Part shown: piece after piece, positions 10,974 to 21,552 of the stretch
Position numbering within the stretch: position 1 is the stretch's first letter
Layout of the letters: every line of letters starts with the position of its first letter
Origin: Arion vulgaris
Lineage: Eukaryota > Mollusca > Gastropoda > Stylommatophora > Arionidae
DNA length: 64,000 nucleotides
Direction of reading: 5' to 3'
Assembly (NCBI GenBank): GCA_020796225.1
Contig: CM036755.1
Coordinates: 13,605,494-13,669,493, forward strand
The notes under the pieces: model-generated
Database searches by the model: none
What the model was told of the DNA's origin: nothing
What the model saw: only the letters and a program-made list of their open reading frames with translations
Program-made: the position numbers and the translations under genes

Positions 10974-11512
10974 CAACAAGCATCATGACAATGGAGGTAC
11001 TGGCGGTGAACAATGCACTACTCTGGCTAGAGTCACAAAACTACACCCATGCGTGCATTCTGAGTGACTCATTGAGTATGATCCGAAAGGTGGAGGCCGG
11101 TTCGATGCGCAGGCAATGGACTGAATCACTGCAGGCGTCAACAATTTGCAGAATTACACTTGTCTTTGTTCCGGGGTGCATGGGTGTTGTTAGCAATGAG
11201 AGAGCAGACAGACTGGCTGGCTCTGCCGCTATATCAGAGGGTCAGCCAATGGACAGAGCTGACACCGTGAACGCCCTCATAGAGCGTGGCCGCAGAGAAG
11301 ACCTTCATCTAAACCAATCCATGTCAACTACTAGATTGCGAGAACTGGGTTTGAAGATTGGTGTGCAAGAAAATAACGGTACAACAGGTATACGAGTCGG
11401 CTCATCAATCAAAATAGAACTGGTACGGTCAGTCGCTGGACGCTGTTGGAGATATTGCGAAGGAGATCGGAGCACCTATGGACATGTCCGGAGTGCAATG
11501 AAGATATTCCAA
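10860..11512 (+). pseudogene. LINE RNase H domain and C-terminus, frameshifted
   Basis: RNase H removes RNA from the RNA-cDNA hybrid. The first catalytic Asp is in VIYTDGS (end of frame 10269-10973). After a frameshift near 10940 the frame 10940-11554 supplies the Glu motif IMTMEVLAV, the second Asp in ILSDSLS, and the last motif VPGCMGVVSNERADRLA. In this last motif the usual His (as in VPGHAG of the copy at 3629-3853) is Cys. The C-terminal cysteine motif LWTCPECNED lies in another frame at about 11470-11510, so one more frameshift follows. The frame's apparent end at 11554 is beyond the LINE's own stop. Confidence 0.83.
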
Positions 11513-11530
11513 ACTGAAACTGAAACACAG

Positions 11531-11741
11531 AATTCTAAGCACAAACAACTCTAGGTTTCATAAAGAAGTCAAATACATATGTTGAGTTGTCTCCCTGTCC
11601 AACAGTTTTAGCTTCCGCCTCACCCCTCCACCTAACCTTTTAGAGAGCACAGAATGTAGACGAAATGTGGGGGTACAGATAACACATTGACTCACTTTCA
11701 AGTCGTATACTTACATGGATAACTCTCATTCTCTTACAACG
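11531..11741. other. Unique spacer
   Basis: Nothing recognised. Confidence 0.4.
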
Positions 11742-12288
11742 TTCATCTTCCACCCACTCTTGGTCAAGTCTCGTGTTGTAGATGTAGATATCATTGAATC
11801 TCTTCATTATCTAATTAACTTTCATATTCCACCCACTCTTGGTCAAGTCTCGTGTTGTAGATGTAGATATCATTGAGTCTCTTTATTATCTAATTAACTT
11901 TCATATTCCACCCACTCTTGGTCAAGTCTCGTGTTGTAGATGTAGATATCATTGTCTCTTCATTATCTAATTAACTTTCATATTCCACCCACTCTTGGTC
12001 AAATCTCGTGTGGTAGATATCATTGAGTCTCTTCATTATCTAATTAACTTTCATATTCCACCCACTCTTGGTCAAGTCTCGTGTTGTAGATGTAGATATC
12101 ATTGTCTCTTCATTATCTAATTAACTTTCATATTCCACCCACTCTTGGTCAAATCTCGTGTGGTAGATATCATTGAGTCTCTTTATTATCTAATTAACTT
12201 TCATATTCCACCCACTCTTGGTCAAGTCTCGTGTTGTAGATGTAGATATCATTGAGTCTCTTTATTATCTAATTAACTTTCATCCATG
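11742..12288. repeat. 78-bp minisatellite, 7 copies
   Basis: Units of 78 bp contain ccacccactcttggtcaa and ctaattaactttcat. Some copies lack gatgtagat (about 9 bp) or ga in the middle. The shortened copies are spaced regularly, which suggests duplication of a two-unit block. Confidence 0.95.
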
Positions 12289-12479
12289 TCATGAGCTTCA
12301 ACTGTCCTTAATGTTCTTTTTTCTTAACGCCTCTGTGTCTACTAAATCCATCTGTTATTACGATTCCTTCCAACTTTTCATGAGTACGATGAGCAGGTGC
12401 ACTTTGGGATGGCTGTTGCAGCGAAGGAAGTCACACGTATGGGAATACCCATTATGCTATGACGTCGATCGCATAACAT

Positions 12480-13262
12480 AACATTGTTATTGTTTACTGA
12501 ACAGACGTCATTGCACTCCGGGTACTCAATCTCCCCCAGCATGTATCGAACTGTATACATACTGATGGTTCCGGTAGCTCGCTGGTTAAACACACTCTCA
12601 CTCTGCCCCTCAGGCATCCAGTTCTACTTGTACAACGTGTAACTCCAAACATCTTAAGTCGTTGTATCGATTCAACAACTATTTTTGGTGTCTTCATCTA
12701 ATAAGAAGTCTTGGAGACACCGAAAAACATCCCACTTATCCACCTTCAACACCCCAGCAATCGATGCTGTTGATGCAAGCATGTCCACTTTCTCATGCCC
12801 GCTCATAATACCCACATACCCACTCAAAATATCCGCATGCCCTTGACAGTAGATCCTTGTACGCCTCTGAAGGTTAAAAACGTTAATAGACGACATCCAC
12901 TCGTACAGCAACACTCCATTTTGGACCTTCTAAAGCATCAGCTGAGAGTCAGATACAACAACGACCACAGTAAACAGTCTCAAATTGTCGATGGAGGGCA
13001 ACAGTAATGGCCCCAGCCCCCATCCTCATACTGAAAGTAGTTGTCCTATATGCTTCACTACGCTCTATAACAGCCCTACCATGCGTGCTAGTCAAGAAAT
13101 CCCAGCCTGTCTTCTCACAACGATGAACCAACCCAACGGTATATACAATAACATCATCATCATCACTTGTATTATCTTCTATCAGCTGTTTCACTGTGAG
13201 GTCAGCCTTCATGTTACCTCAATCTCGACATTCTCTTCCAAGAGTAATGATAACGTTGTGAT
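12480..13262 (-). pseudogene. LINE 3' end with RNase H, minus strand
   Basis: Minus-strand frames 13212-12949 and 12914-12672 contain an RNase H: VIVYTVGLV replaces the expected YTDGS, so the first catalytic Asp is Val; then GWDFLTSTHGR, and in the second frame GHEKVDMLASTA, the last motif. A third frame (12617-12378) ends it with FNQRATGTISMYTVRYMLG and PECNDV, matching 8165-8301. Tail repeats of the type GTAAACA-ATAACAA follow near 12480-12500. Three frames over 780 bp mean several indels. The RT is missing. The cysteine motif has lost its first Cys. It is a 5'-truncated, long-dead copy of the CPEC-tail LINE family. Confidence 0.8.
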
Positions 13263-14007
13263 AGTAGGCCATGCTAACATCTGTTGGGATCCGTTCTTCT
13301 CCTTTAAGTAGGGTCACTGCTGTGGCAGAGCCAACTATAAACTACTGGGCCTTCGGGCTCAGGTAAGAATTGTGGGAAATCAGACCCCAACTACACCACG
13401 TGACCTCGCATTCCAGTATTGGTGTATATAGACGAATTCATTTTAAAATCAACACAAAATGCTAACTCGAAGTTATATTATGCAACAAGTTAAGTGTAAC
13501 AATAAGGAATATCAATGTTATAAATATTTTTCACCAATAAATAACCATAGACTCACAGAATTGAGTAAAATTGCAAAAAGTGTGCAGTGTTCTATCAAAC
13601 ATCTGTAATTTCCAGATCCCTTTTCTTATCTAGGTCGGGGAATACCCGGCCAGTTGTCTGGCCTGTGCTAGAGCCTGGCTGTGGCTAGAGCCTGGCTGTG
13701 GCTGTGGTCACCTGGCTAATTGTTCTCTCATCCTGGTTCATTCACGACACGCCACGCTTGATACTCGTGCCTTGAACTCATTAGTATTCTTGTGTAATGG
13801 ATGTGGATTTGATTTAGAATGTTTTTTGTTTGTGTCAACGATGGTTGTGCTGTTAACTGCATATTCAGAAAACGGCAGACCGCTAGTTGTCAGTGGTTTG
13901 GAGGCTACCTTATGCAATAATGATTGTGCATTATTCTTGCTAGTTTTTCTCGTTACTGTCATTTTCTTCGATATAAATTGCAAATTCAAGCGATGGATTT
14001 TGGTGTT
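13263..14007. other. Unique region with a 17-bp direct repeat
   Basis: No gene recognised; overlapping frames on both strands (13738-14076 and 13772-14026) have no family features. Two copies of gctagagcctggctgtg sit at 13667-13700. Confidence 0.5.
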
Positions 14008-14091
14008 AATAATGAATATAAAATGAAACGATTTCAGGAGAAGTGATGAAATCAGAAGAAAAAAATGTTTGGTCAACCACTAGTAGCAACG

Positions 14092-14200
14092 TTTATTGGT
14101 TATTGGTTACTAAACTGACGTCCCAAGGGTGCTCAGTCCCCCAACAGATATCGAAGAGTATGCATACTGATGGTTTCCGTGACTCGCTCATTAAACACCT
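14092..14200 (-). mobile_element. 110-bp 3' end of a CPEC-tail LINE, nested
   Basis: On the minus strand the sequence reads ...cggaaaccatcagtatgcat... to cgtcagtttagtaaccaata, the same 3' terminus as at 8165-8301 and 12480-12620, ending in GTAACCA-ATAACCA-ATAAAC. It lies inside the RTE-like LINE between its ...gtagcaac and tgttataag. Only the last 110 bp are present. I could not find a clear target-site duplication. Confidence 0.78.
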
Positions 14201-14201
14201 G

Positions 14202-14465
14202 TTATAAGAAAGAGAGGTGGCGTCTGTGGCTTAGGGGTTAGTGACTAGGTCTATTAACCCCGACGTTCTGAGTTCGAATCACGCTGCGGACAGTTTGGTT
14301 GCAAATTGTTTTTTCCGTGAATTTTAACAAAAGGACGATGGCACCACCCGTTCAGAAAGCAATGTTACTGAAACTAATGCCTAGAAAAATCACAAACAGC
14401 GTTAAAAGCTGGGGTTGGTTCGGTAAAGGATATGCAATTAACTTAACTTTTTTATAAGAAAGAGA
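14202..14465 (+). mobile_element. tRNA-derived SINE with 14-bp target duplication
   Basis: A 236 bp element (14216-14451) is flanked by exact 14 bp direct repeats ttataagaaagaga (14202-14215 and 14452-14465). The target is the RTE-like LINE, where the sequence occurs once in the intact copy at 55833-55850. The 5' part is tRNA-like: an A-box-like tggcttaggggttagtg and a B-box-like agttcgaatc, with the ends gtctgtg and tgcggac able to pair as a 7 bp acceptor stem. The body is unrecognised and the 3' end is T-rich (ttaactttt). A tRNA head supplies an internal RNA polymerase III promoter in this class. The T-stem is poorly paired, so it is not a functional tRNA. Confidence 0.85.
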
Positions 14466-14806
14466 AGATGGAGATATGTTGGACACAAGGACAGAAGAAA
14501 TGATCAACGAATATCAAATCAGGCATTGAAGTGGGAGGCAAAGGGTTCAAGAAAGAGAAGACGACCTAAGGAGACCCTGAAATGAACTTTGCTGAGAAAG
14601 GCAGGAAATATCGGTCTCAGTTCCATGGAGGAGATTGAGCGAGTTGATCATGATAGAGCGGTATGGAGAAATTGCTTGCAGGTCCTATGTAACGTATAAC
14701 GGTACGAGAGGAATTATTATTATTTTAGTGTTGGCACTGTGACGGTTGCTTTATGTATTTAATACTTGTACAGACTTCTTGTCTGTCTCAGGACTGCTAT
14801 TTCCTT

Positions 14807-14856
14807 GACGAGTTGACATGACGAGTTGACATGACGAGTTGACATGACGAGTTCAT
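14807..14856. repeat. 13-bp tandem repeat, about 4 copies
   Basis: Units of gacgagttgacat, the last imperfect. Confidence 0.9.
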
Positions 14857-16251
14857 GATGTACATTCTAAGTGCGTTTTGTGGGAGTTGCCACACAACGA
14901 TGCAATTATAGGATATAACTGGTTGTTGTAAAGTTGTTGAACCCGTGACTAGTGACTAACAAGTGATATCATTGTCATCATAACCCAATAGCGCCGGATT
15001 CAAATCCACGAATTTCAGAACGCAATCAACGACCGTAACTACTTAGTCACATGTTCATTGATCACTTGTACATCCCATATAAACAAAGTTGAATATATAT
15101 AAGTAAGACTGGATATTTCTGATTTTCTGTGTGCTTGTTCTTCTGCTTTGTATGTTTTAGATTAGGAGTTTATTTCTAATTGTATTATTGTACATCTCTA
15201 GCATGTTTTTGTGGTTCTAATTTTAGCTAACAAACAATCGAATAGAAATATTTCCTACCACAGTTTCATCTACTCATTACAAACCTCACTACCATCAACA
15301 GCATCACTATTCGCCAGCGAATCAGTTTTTGTTCTATCTATTCATGCTGGTTTCACGTGCTTTCTAAGAATGTGTCACACAACATATATTAATTAACACT
15401 ACCTGGGAACCTCCCTGATTGCGGTGTATGACACACACGCACGTGTTTGTGACAACACAAATAAAATAAAGTTCATATACATTACAAACTACCTTCTATC
15501 AATTCTGGGATTACCTCAATGATAGAATCCAGTTTAAAAATATACTAACGTATCACTGAGACTTCTACGTCATACGTCATACAATCAGACAATATTTGAT
15601 CTCATTCTCACATGTGATGCTGTCATCTTTTCTACAACCCCAGACAAATCTGCATCAACACACACGTAAACCAAACCCTTTATCCAAATAATATGATAAA
15701 ATGACCCTTCGTCTAGGTAACCCTTTAACTGTACTTGTTTGATATCAATTATAACTGTTCAGCGTCACAGGTATTCCCCAGTGGAAAGAGGGAACCTAGA
15801 TGCCAACACACAGGGTCACGTGGACTCTCCTTTTCTTTTATCATTTAACAATGAAAGACTAAAAATATCTTCTATTGACGTCAATGACGGTTAAAAATAA
15901 ACCAACATGGCGTACACCTAGTTTATGGAATTAAAAGAGACAAGCTACCATGGCCTATATTTCAATGACTGTGCCACTTGAATATGTATCATATTATCAT
16001 ACTTGTTTTTACATGATCAGCATGATAGCATATCTTCTACCCAATACAAGTCATATTTATAAATATTCATGTACTACATATCAATATTTTGATTAGAAAG
16101 AACGATTAACAATGAAATCAATGTCACCAATGTGCATTTTGTCAGAGTTCAAACAAGATTATTGATTCATATATGTAGTAGTACATTGTGTGATAGTGAT
16201 TGCTTATCAATGATACAATATGTCCGTACTTCATGACGTTTTTCTCATCAC
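14857..16251. other. 1.4 kb unique region, nothing recognised
   Basis: A/T-rich single-copy sequence. The frame at 15211-15396 has no family features. I find no TE domain, RNA gene or long repeat. Confidence 0.5.
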
Positions 16252-16274
16252 TATATATATATATATATATATAT
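16252..16274. repeat. (TA)n microsatellite
   Basis: Uninterrupted TA run of about 23 bases. Confidence 0.97.
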
Positions 16275-16342
16275 CACCCACGCACGTTACAGCATGGATG
16301 ATTGAAATATAGAATCGACGTAAATGAAGTGACATACGTAAT

Positions 16343-16606
<264 letters not shown>

Positions 16607-16772
16607 CAGTGGCGGCTCGTCATTAAGGGCCAGAGGGCCGGGCCCCACCAAAAATAATATGTAATGTGTATTTATTATTTAATAAATTAAAATATAACCT
16701 ATCCTAAAGCCATGATTTTCCCGAAAATGTGTGCCTGGCCCCACCAACAAAAACGATCACTAACCGCCACTG
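16607..16772. mobile_element. 166-bp hAT-like MITE inside GATA repeat
   Basis: Unique sequence interrupts the GATA tract. It starts cagtggcggc and ends accgccactg, giving 9 bp perfect terminal inverted repeats. The flanking bases are gatagata on both sides, as expected for the 8 bp target duplication of hAT transposons, though in a GATA tract that match is not independent evidence. CAGTGGCGG-type ends are common in non-autonomous hAT elements. No coding capacity. Inner GC-rich segments near both ends (gggccgggcccc, ctggccccacc) can pair further. Confidence 0.75.
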
Positions 16773-16890
16773 GATAGATAGATAGATATATTGATAGATA
16801 GATAGATATATTGATAGATAGATAGATATATTGATAGATAAATAGATATATTGATAGATATATAGATATATTGATAGATAAATAGAAAAA
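16773..16890. repeat. GATA-derived 30-bp repeat
   Basis: GATA runs broken at regular intervals by tatattgataga, giving a compound repeat of about 28-30 bp. This arm differs from the plain GATA arm left of the MITE. Confidence 0.85.
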
Positions 16891-17250
16891 GTATTAGAAA
16901 CTGGTTTCGCTTGCCGCCAGCAGTGTTAGATGTACTGTGACCTACTTCGGCAACTGTGAACCAGCTCACATGCTTCAACATCCAGACATTGAATGACAGC
17001 TTGGACAGTTGGTCTGAAACTGTATTATTTACGAGCACTGATTTTCACCTAGAAAAGTGTAACGAGTACAAAGCAAGAGGAAGACCACGCAAAAGATGGC
17101 GCGACGGCATCAAGAACAGTCTTAACGAAAATTAATATCAGCTTACAAAGTGCCTCAAAACAAGCACTAACAAGATGACTACGTCCTCTCCCCAACACTT
17201 ATATAAAGAAGTAAATGGGGGAATAGAAGAAGTAGACCGGTACTCACTTT
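16891..17250 (+). pseudogene. LINE C-terminal remnant (GRPRKRW motif)
   Basis: A short plus-strand frame near 17075-17130 reads ARGRPRKRWRDGIKNSLNEN before a stop. The R-G-R-P-R-K-R-W sequence is typical of the basic C-terminal region of RTE-like and related LINE ORF2 proteins, and also occurs at 48480-48530 here. The flanking sequence has no continuous frame, and its upstream part is not clearly related. No tail or target duplication found. Confidence 0.5.
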
Positions 17251-17270
17251 GAGCTACTCATACACGTCTG

Positions 17271-17344
17271 TATACACACACACACATATATATATATATG
17301 CACAGATAACAGAAAGATATATATATATATATATATATATATAC
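17271..17344. repeat. (CA)n/(TA)n microsatellites
   Basis: Two CA-to-TA runs separated by about 20 bases. Confidence 0.95.
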
Positions 17345-17724
17345 TAACACACAGGGATTTATAGATCCCATACAGTGCCAGACTGATCATATTAAAGAGA
17401 CATGCCCCGTCTCCCGCATAACTTCATTAAATCAGCTGCTGATGATGGACCTACTTGACCATAGAAACGTCAGTTCCCTTTGTTTTAACGTTTCTCTTGT
17501 CATGTATTTGTTCTTCTGTTATGCTGCATCTCATTGTCGCCTATGGTAACCTGTTTGACAACTTTGTTATGTACATGGTACTCATGGATGGAAGATACAA
17601 ACATGGTCATGTTTATTATTGAGTAGTGTGCAGCTGTGCATTCTAATGACATATTATATATAACAAATGTACATATCGTTTTCTTTACTGCTATCTACAC
17701 AGAGAGAGAGAGAGAAAAAAAAAA

Positions 17725-17855
17725 TTATGGATAGCCTGACTTCATGGCACAGTAGAGCGTCAATATCTGAATTGATAGCAAACACCGAAGATAGAGATTT
17801 GTGGAGATCAATGACCGCCTATGCCAGCCGGTACGGCACCTGATGATGATGATAT
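17725..17855 (+). pseudogene. LINE ORF2 C-terminal remnant
   Basis: A frame from 17730 reads ISELIANTEDRDLWRSMTAY and ends YGT with a run of stops (tgatgatgatga). The pattern acidic-D-R-x-x-W-R-x-M followed by a short tail is the usual end of several LINE ORF2 proteins. The repeated TGA may be the 3' tail of the element. A poly-A/GA stretch precedes it. Only about 40 codons remain, so the clade cannot be given. Confidence 0.55.
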
Positions 17856-18220
17856 CTACATAAACCACTTGCAGCCAGCCACTCAATCAAGGAATTATCA
17901 CATTCAATAAACAACAATACAGTCAGAAACTGGTTCATCTCTGAAACAGTGGGCTTTCATCTGGTGGTTATTCGACGACAACAAATAAATACAATACCAT
18001 GGTTAAAGAATGACAGCTGTTAGTGTAGAAAGAAAACGATGTTATCTACGACGCCCGTGTTGATTGAATACAACGCTGTTCCAGTCTGCAACTCTATGAT
18101 CATAGACACCATCCTTGAGGAGCAGAGAAGGCAGAGAAATGCCAGGAATATAATGATGGCAAAATAAAACCTGCACCAGCTCTCATACATTGTTCAAGCC
18201 GATGTTTTTTCGTTCTCCCA
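17856..18220. other. Unique region, nothing recognised
   Basis: No domain, RNA or repeat seen up to the start of the 25-bp array. Confidence 0.45.
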
Positions 18221-18917
18221 CTATATATTAATGTGTACATATGAACTATCTATTAATGTGTACATATGAACTATCTATTAATGTGTACATATGAACTATA
18301 TATTAATGTGTACATATGAACTATCTATTAATGCGTACATATGAACTATCTATTAATGTGTACATATGAACTATATATTAATGTGTACATATGAACTATC
18401 TATTAATGTGTACATATGAACTATCTATTAATGTGTACATATGAACTATCTATTAATGTGTACATATGAACTATGAACTATCTATTAATGTGTACATATG
18501 AACTATCTATTAATGTGTACATATGAACTATCTATTAATGTGTACACATGAACTATATATTAATGTGTACATATGAACTATCTATTAATGTGTACATATG
18601 AACTATCTATTAATGTGTACATATGAACTATCTATTAATGTGTACATATGAACTATCTATTAATGTGTACATATGAACTATATATTAATGTGTACATATG
18701 AACTATCTATTAATGTGTACATATGAACTATCTATTAATGTGTACATATGAACTATCTATTAATGTGTACATATGAACTATGAACTATCTATTAATGTGT
18801 ACATATGAACTATCTATTAATGTGTACATATGAACTATGAACTATAAATTAATGTGTACATATGAACTATCTATTAATGTGTACATATGAACTATCTATT
18901 AATGTGTACATATGAAC
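18221..18917. repeat. 25-bp minisatellite, left arm
   Basis: Units of 25 bp (ctattaatgtgtacatatga plus actat) with occasional 32 bp units in which aactatg is doubled. A few units read ctatatatt in place of ctatctatt. The same array continues at 19956, so the LINE in between is an insertion. Confidence 0.96.
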
Positions 18918-19955
18918 ATATTTCAAGGTAAAAGAATCAACTATCTCAAACCTGTTGTTTGCTGATGACTGTGCCCTCGCTACCAACTCTGAGGAAGAAA
19001 TGCAGACTTACATGGACAAGTTCTCAATGGCCTGTGATAGGTTTGGCCTCACCATTAACACCAAAAACAGAGGTCATGTTCCAGCCCGCCCCTAGAGAAC
19101 AGTATTACGATCCAGTCATCAACATTAAACACCAGCGTCTCCAGTCAACGGACAACTTTGCTTATCTTGGCAGCCTCCTATCCAGATCGGCAAACATAGA
19201 TTCTGAGGTCCACAATAGGATATCCAAAGCCAGTGCTGCGTTCGGAAGGTTACGTGTCACTGTGTGGGAACGGAAGGGATAAGCATAGTCACAAAGCTGA
19301 AAGTTTACCAGGCCATAGTGCTAACCACGCTGCTGTACGCAAGCGAGACATGGACAGTGTATAGCAGACACGGAAGAAAATTAAACCATTTCCACACAAG
19401 CTGTCTACGCAGAATACTAAAAATAAACTGGCAGGACAAAATTCCAGACAGCGAAGTCCTCACAAGAGCAAAGATCCCAAGCGTCAACACCCTGTTGCAG
19501 AAGGCCCAACTGAGATGGGTCGGTCACGTTGCTCGAATGCCTGATAAACGCATCCTAAAACAGTTGATGTATGGCGAGCTTGAAGGGGCAGACGTTTAGC
19601 TGGTGGACAGAAAAACGCTTTAAAGACACTCTTAAAGTGTCTCTGAAATGCTTCGATATAGACAATACGTGCTGGGAATCCTTGCGCAAGATCGCCAAAT
19701 GTGGCGCTGTAACAACAAAGAGGAACCCGAATAGCTGAGAATCATCGTATTGTTGAGTCACAGAGAAAACGAGCAGCGCGAAAAGACAGAGCACACAACA
19801 CGCACATGTCTAACCTTGATCATGTATGCCCCACCTGTGGTCGGGGATTCTGTTCTAGGATTGGACTCTACAGTCACCTCCGCACACACCAGAGAGGTGC
19901 AACAGTACACGTCTGAGATTGTTGTCATCATCGCTTGCGATGGACGGCTATTATC
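18918..19955 (+). mobile_element. LINE 3' half with C-terminal zinc finger, inside a minisatellite
   Basis: A 5'-truncated LINE starts just before the RT motif NLLFADDCALATN and ends at the array boundary. It is flanked by acatatgaac at 18908-18917 and 19956-19965; this could be a target duplication but also occurs in every array unit. The order is RT catalytic motif C, thumb-like region with FAYLGSLLSRSANID, the LLYASETWTVYSRHGR segment, the HVARMPDKRI segment and a C2H2 finger. The 3' end reads tcatcatcgcttgcgatgga. This family is distinct from the RTE-like copies at 25 and 55 kb. Confidence 0.88.
18951..19900 (+). pseudogene. LINE ORF2 C-terminal half: RT motif C to C2H2 finger
   Basis: The protein is spread over frames 18951-19282 (after a frame change near 19065), 19264-19599 and a third frame. 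FADD at about 18957-18968 provides the RT aspartate pair. FAYLGSLLSR and KASAAFGRLR follow. Frame 19264-19599 contains KLKVYQAIVLTTLLYASETW, CLRRILKINWQDKIPDSEVL and LRWVGHVARMPDKRI. After a shift near 19590 a last segment, 19824-19895, encodes a perfect C-X2-C-X12-H-X3-H finger (CPTCGRGF...LYSHLRTH), a nucleic-acid-binding end seen in some LINE families. Frameshifts near 19065, 19280 and 19595 make it non-functional. Confidence 0.85.
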
Positions 19956-20733
19956 ACATATGAACTATCTATTAATGTGTACATATGAACTATCTATTAA
20001 TGTGTACATATGAACTATATATTAATGTGTACATATGAACTATCTATTAATGTGTACATATGAACTATGAACTATCTATTAATGTGTACATATGAACTAT
20101 CTATTAATGTGTACATATGAACTATCTATTAATGTGTACATATGAACTATATATTAATGTGTACATATGAACTATCTATTAATGTGTACATATGAACTAT
20201 CTATTAATGTGTACATATGAACTATGAACTATCTATTAATGTGTACATATGAACTATCTATTAATGTGTACATATGAACTATGAACTATAAATTAATGTG
20301 TACATATGAACTATCTATTAATGTGTACATATGAACTATGAACTATCTATTAATGTGTACATATGAACTATCTATTAATGTGTACATATGAACTATCTAT
20401 TAATGTGTACATATGAACTATATATTAATGTGTACATATGAACTATCTATTAATGTGTACATATGAACTATCTATTAATGTGTACATATGAACTATGAAC
20501 TATCTATTAATGTGTACATATGAACTATCTATTAATGTGTACATATGAACTATCTATTAATGTGTACATATGAACTATGAACTATAAATTAATGTGTACA
20601 TATGAACTATCTATTAATGTGTACATATGAACTATCTATTAATGTGTACATATGAACTATATATTAATGTGTACATATGGACTATCTATTAATGCGTACA
20701 TATGAACTATCTATTAATGTGTACATATGAACT
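19956..20733. repeat. 25-bp minisatellite, right arm
   Basis: Same 25/32 bp units as 18221-18917. Longer units with a doubled aactatg recur about every 5-7 units, a higher-order pattern also visible in the left arm. Confidence 0.96.
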
Positions 20734-20780
20734 CAATCATCTGAACCAGGAGAAGGTTGCCCAACAGGGAAAGGGATGGC

Positions 20781-20815
<35 letters not shown>

Positions 20816-21384
20816 AGGGGTTCAGGAAGTTGGTTGTGTTCTGTTAAGAGTTGAAAGGTCAAGAAGATAAAAATAGTTCCGTGTTATAATAGTTCCGTGT
20901 GAAAATAGTTCAATTAGCATATAAGAAAATTTCAATACAAATAACATTGAACTGGGAGTGTTTATAACTGAAATATGTTTACTTGCTTATGACGTTCCAA
21001 TTGTTCAAGTGATTGACGCGTTTGAAGGTATAAAGTGGTAAACAACAGTATTGTAACAGGATTTATTTAGTGAAGTATTTGTAGAGGTGGTGTACCGGCA
21101 CTTGAACATGTAACAGTGAGAGGAAGTACTGGATCGAAGAAGTTTGTTGAAGAACTATACTCCGCTGGGAGTTGAAAGGTGAAGAAGAAGTAGAAGAAAG
21201 TATTATGTAGTAAAACGTACAAATGTGAAATGAGATTACAATAAATATAAAATATATGTCTTTCTTTCTTGTACCTAATTCTGGGTATAGAACGACCTCT
21301 TGTGTGCGTTTCGTGCATGGTGTCTTCCATTGGCTGTTCTTTTTGTGAACGATCTTTTGCCTTGTATGCACTGTATCCAACTAG
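20734..21384. other. Unique region with (GA)n tract
   Basis: A GA run of about 33 bases lies at 20780-20812. The rest has no recognisable gene. The minus-strand frames at 21063-21435 show no family motif. Confidence 0.5.
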
Positions 21385-21439
21385 CATTGTCCTTGATGCG
21401 CATTGTCCTTGATGCGCATTGCCCTTGATGCGCATTGTC
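21385..21439. repeat. 16-bp tandem repeat, 3.5 copies
   Basis: Units of cattgtccttgatgcg. Confidence 0.92.
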
Positions 21440-21552
21440 TTTTGGTAATCTGGTTAGGTGGGCGAAGCAGTTCATTTCTTCTTTCTTGATGACGTTCAGC
21501 ACTGATGTTGTACATACTTTTTACTCTTCATTGATGAACCGATCTTTTTTTT

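Larger units (their letters stand above)
9126..11530 (+). mobile_element. I/Ingi-like LINE with deleted RT core
   Basis: The element reads in order: a basic leader, an APE-type endonuclease, a linker, the start of a reverse transcriptase, RNase H, and a C-terminal CPECNEDIPN ending with a stop at about 11510. A short tail of GAAACT-type repeats follows (11511-11530). The endonuclease and RNase H are broken by frameshifts. The RT palm, including the region that should carry the catalytic aspartates, is missing at about 10790. The order endonuclease, RT, RNase H is that of I/Ingi-type LINEs. I cannot define the 5' end or a target-site duplication. A non-functional copy. Confidence 0.85.
14008..14725 (+). 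mobile_element. RTE-like LINE 3' end, split by two later insertions
   Basis: Bases 14008-14091 and 14452-14725 together match 55755-56110 of the better copy, up to the conserved 3' end ggtacgagag followed by an (ATT)n tail. Shared sequences include caggagaagtgatgaaatca, agaagatggagatatgttgg and tccatggaggagattgag. The 360 bp in between are foreign: a minus-strand LINE end and a SINE. The reading frame is shifted and interrupted. This is the best single place in the window for reading the order of insertions. Confidence 0.9.

Noticed and set aside
13738..14076. 112-codon minus-strand gene
   Set aside because: No domain, overlapped by an equally open plus-strand frame, and its upstream end runs into an RTE-like LINE fragment.
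14216..14290. Functional tRNA gene
   Set aside because: The T-stem pairs poorly and the segment is the head of an element bounded by a target duplication, so it is a SINE.
21275..21502. LINE C-terminal fragment on the minus strand
   Set aside because: A short stretch (NCFAHLTRLPKDN) resembles the H-x-x-R-M-P segment, but the rest is a 16-bp repeat and unrelated sequence, so support is too thin.
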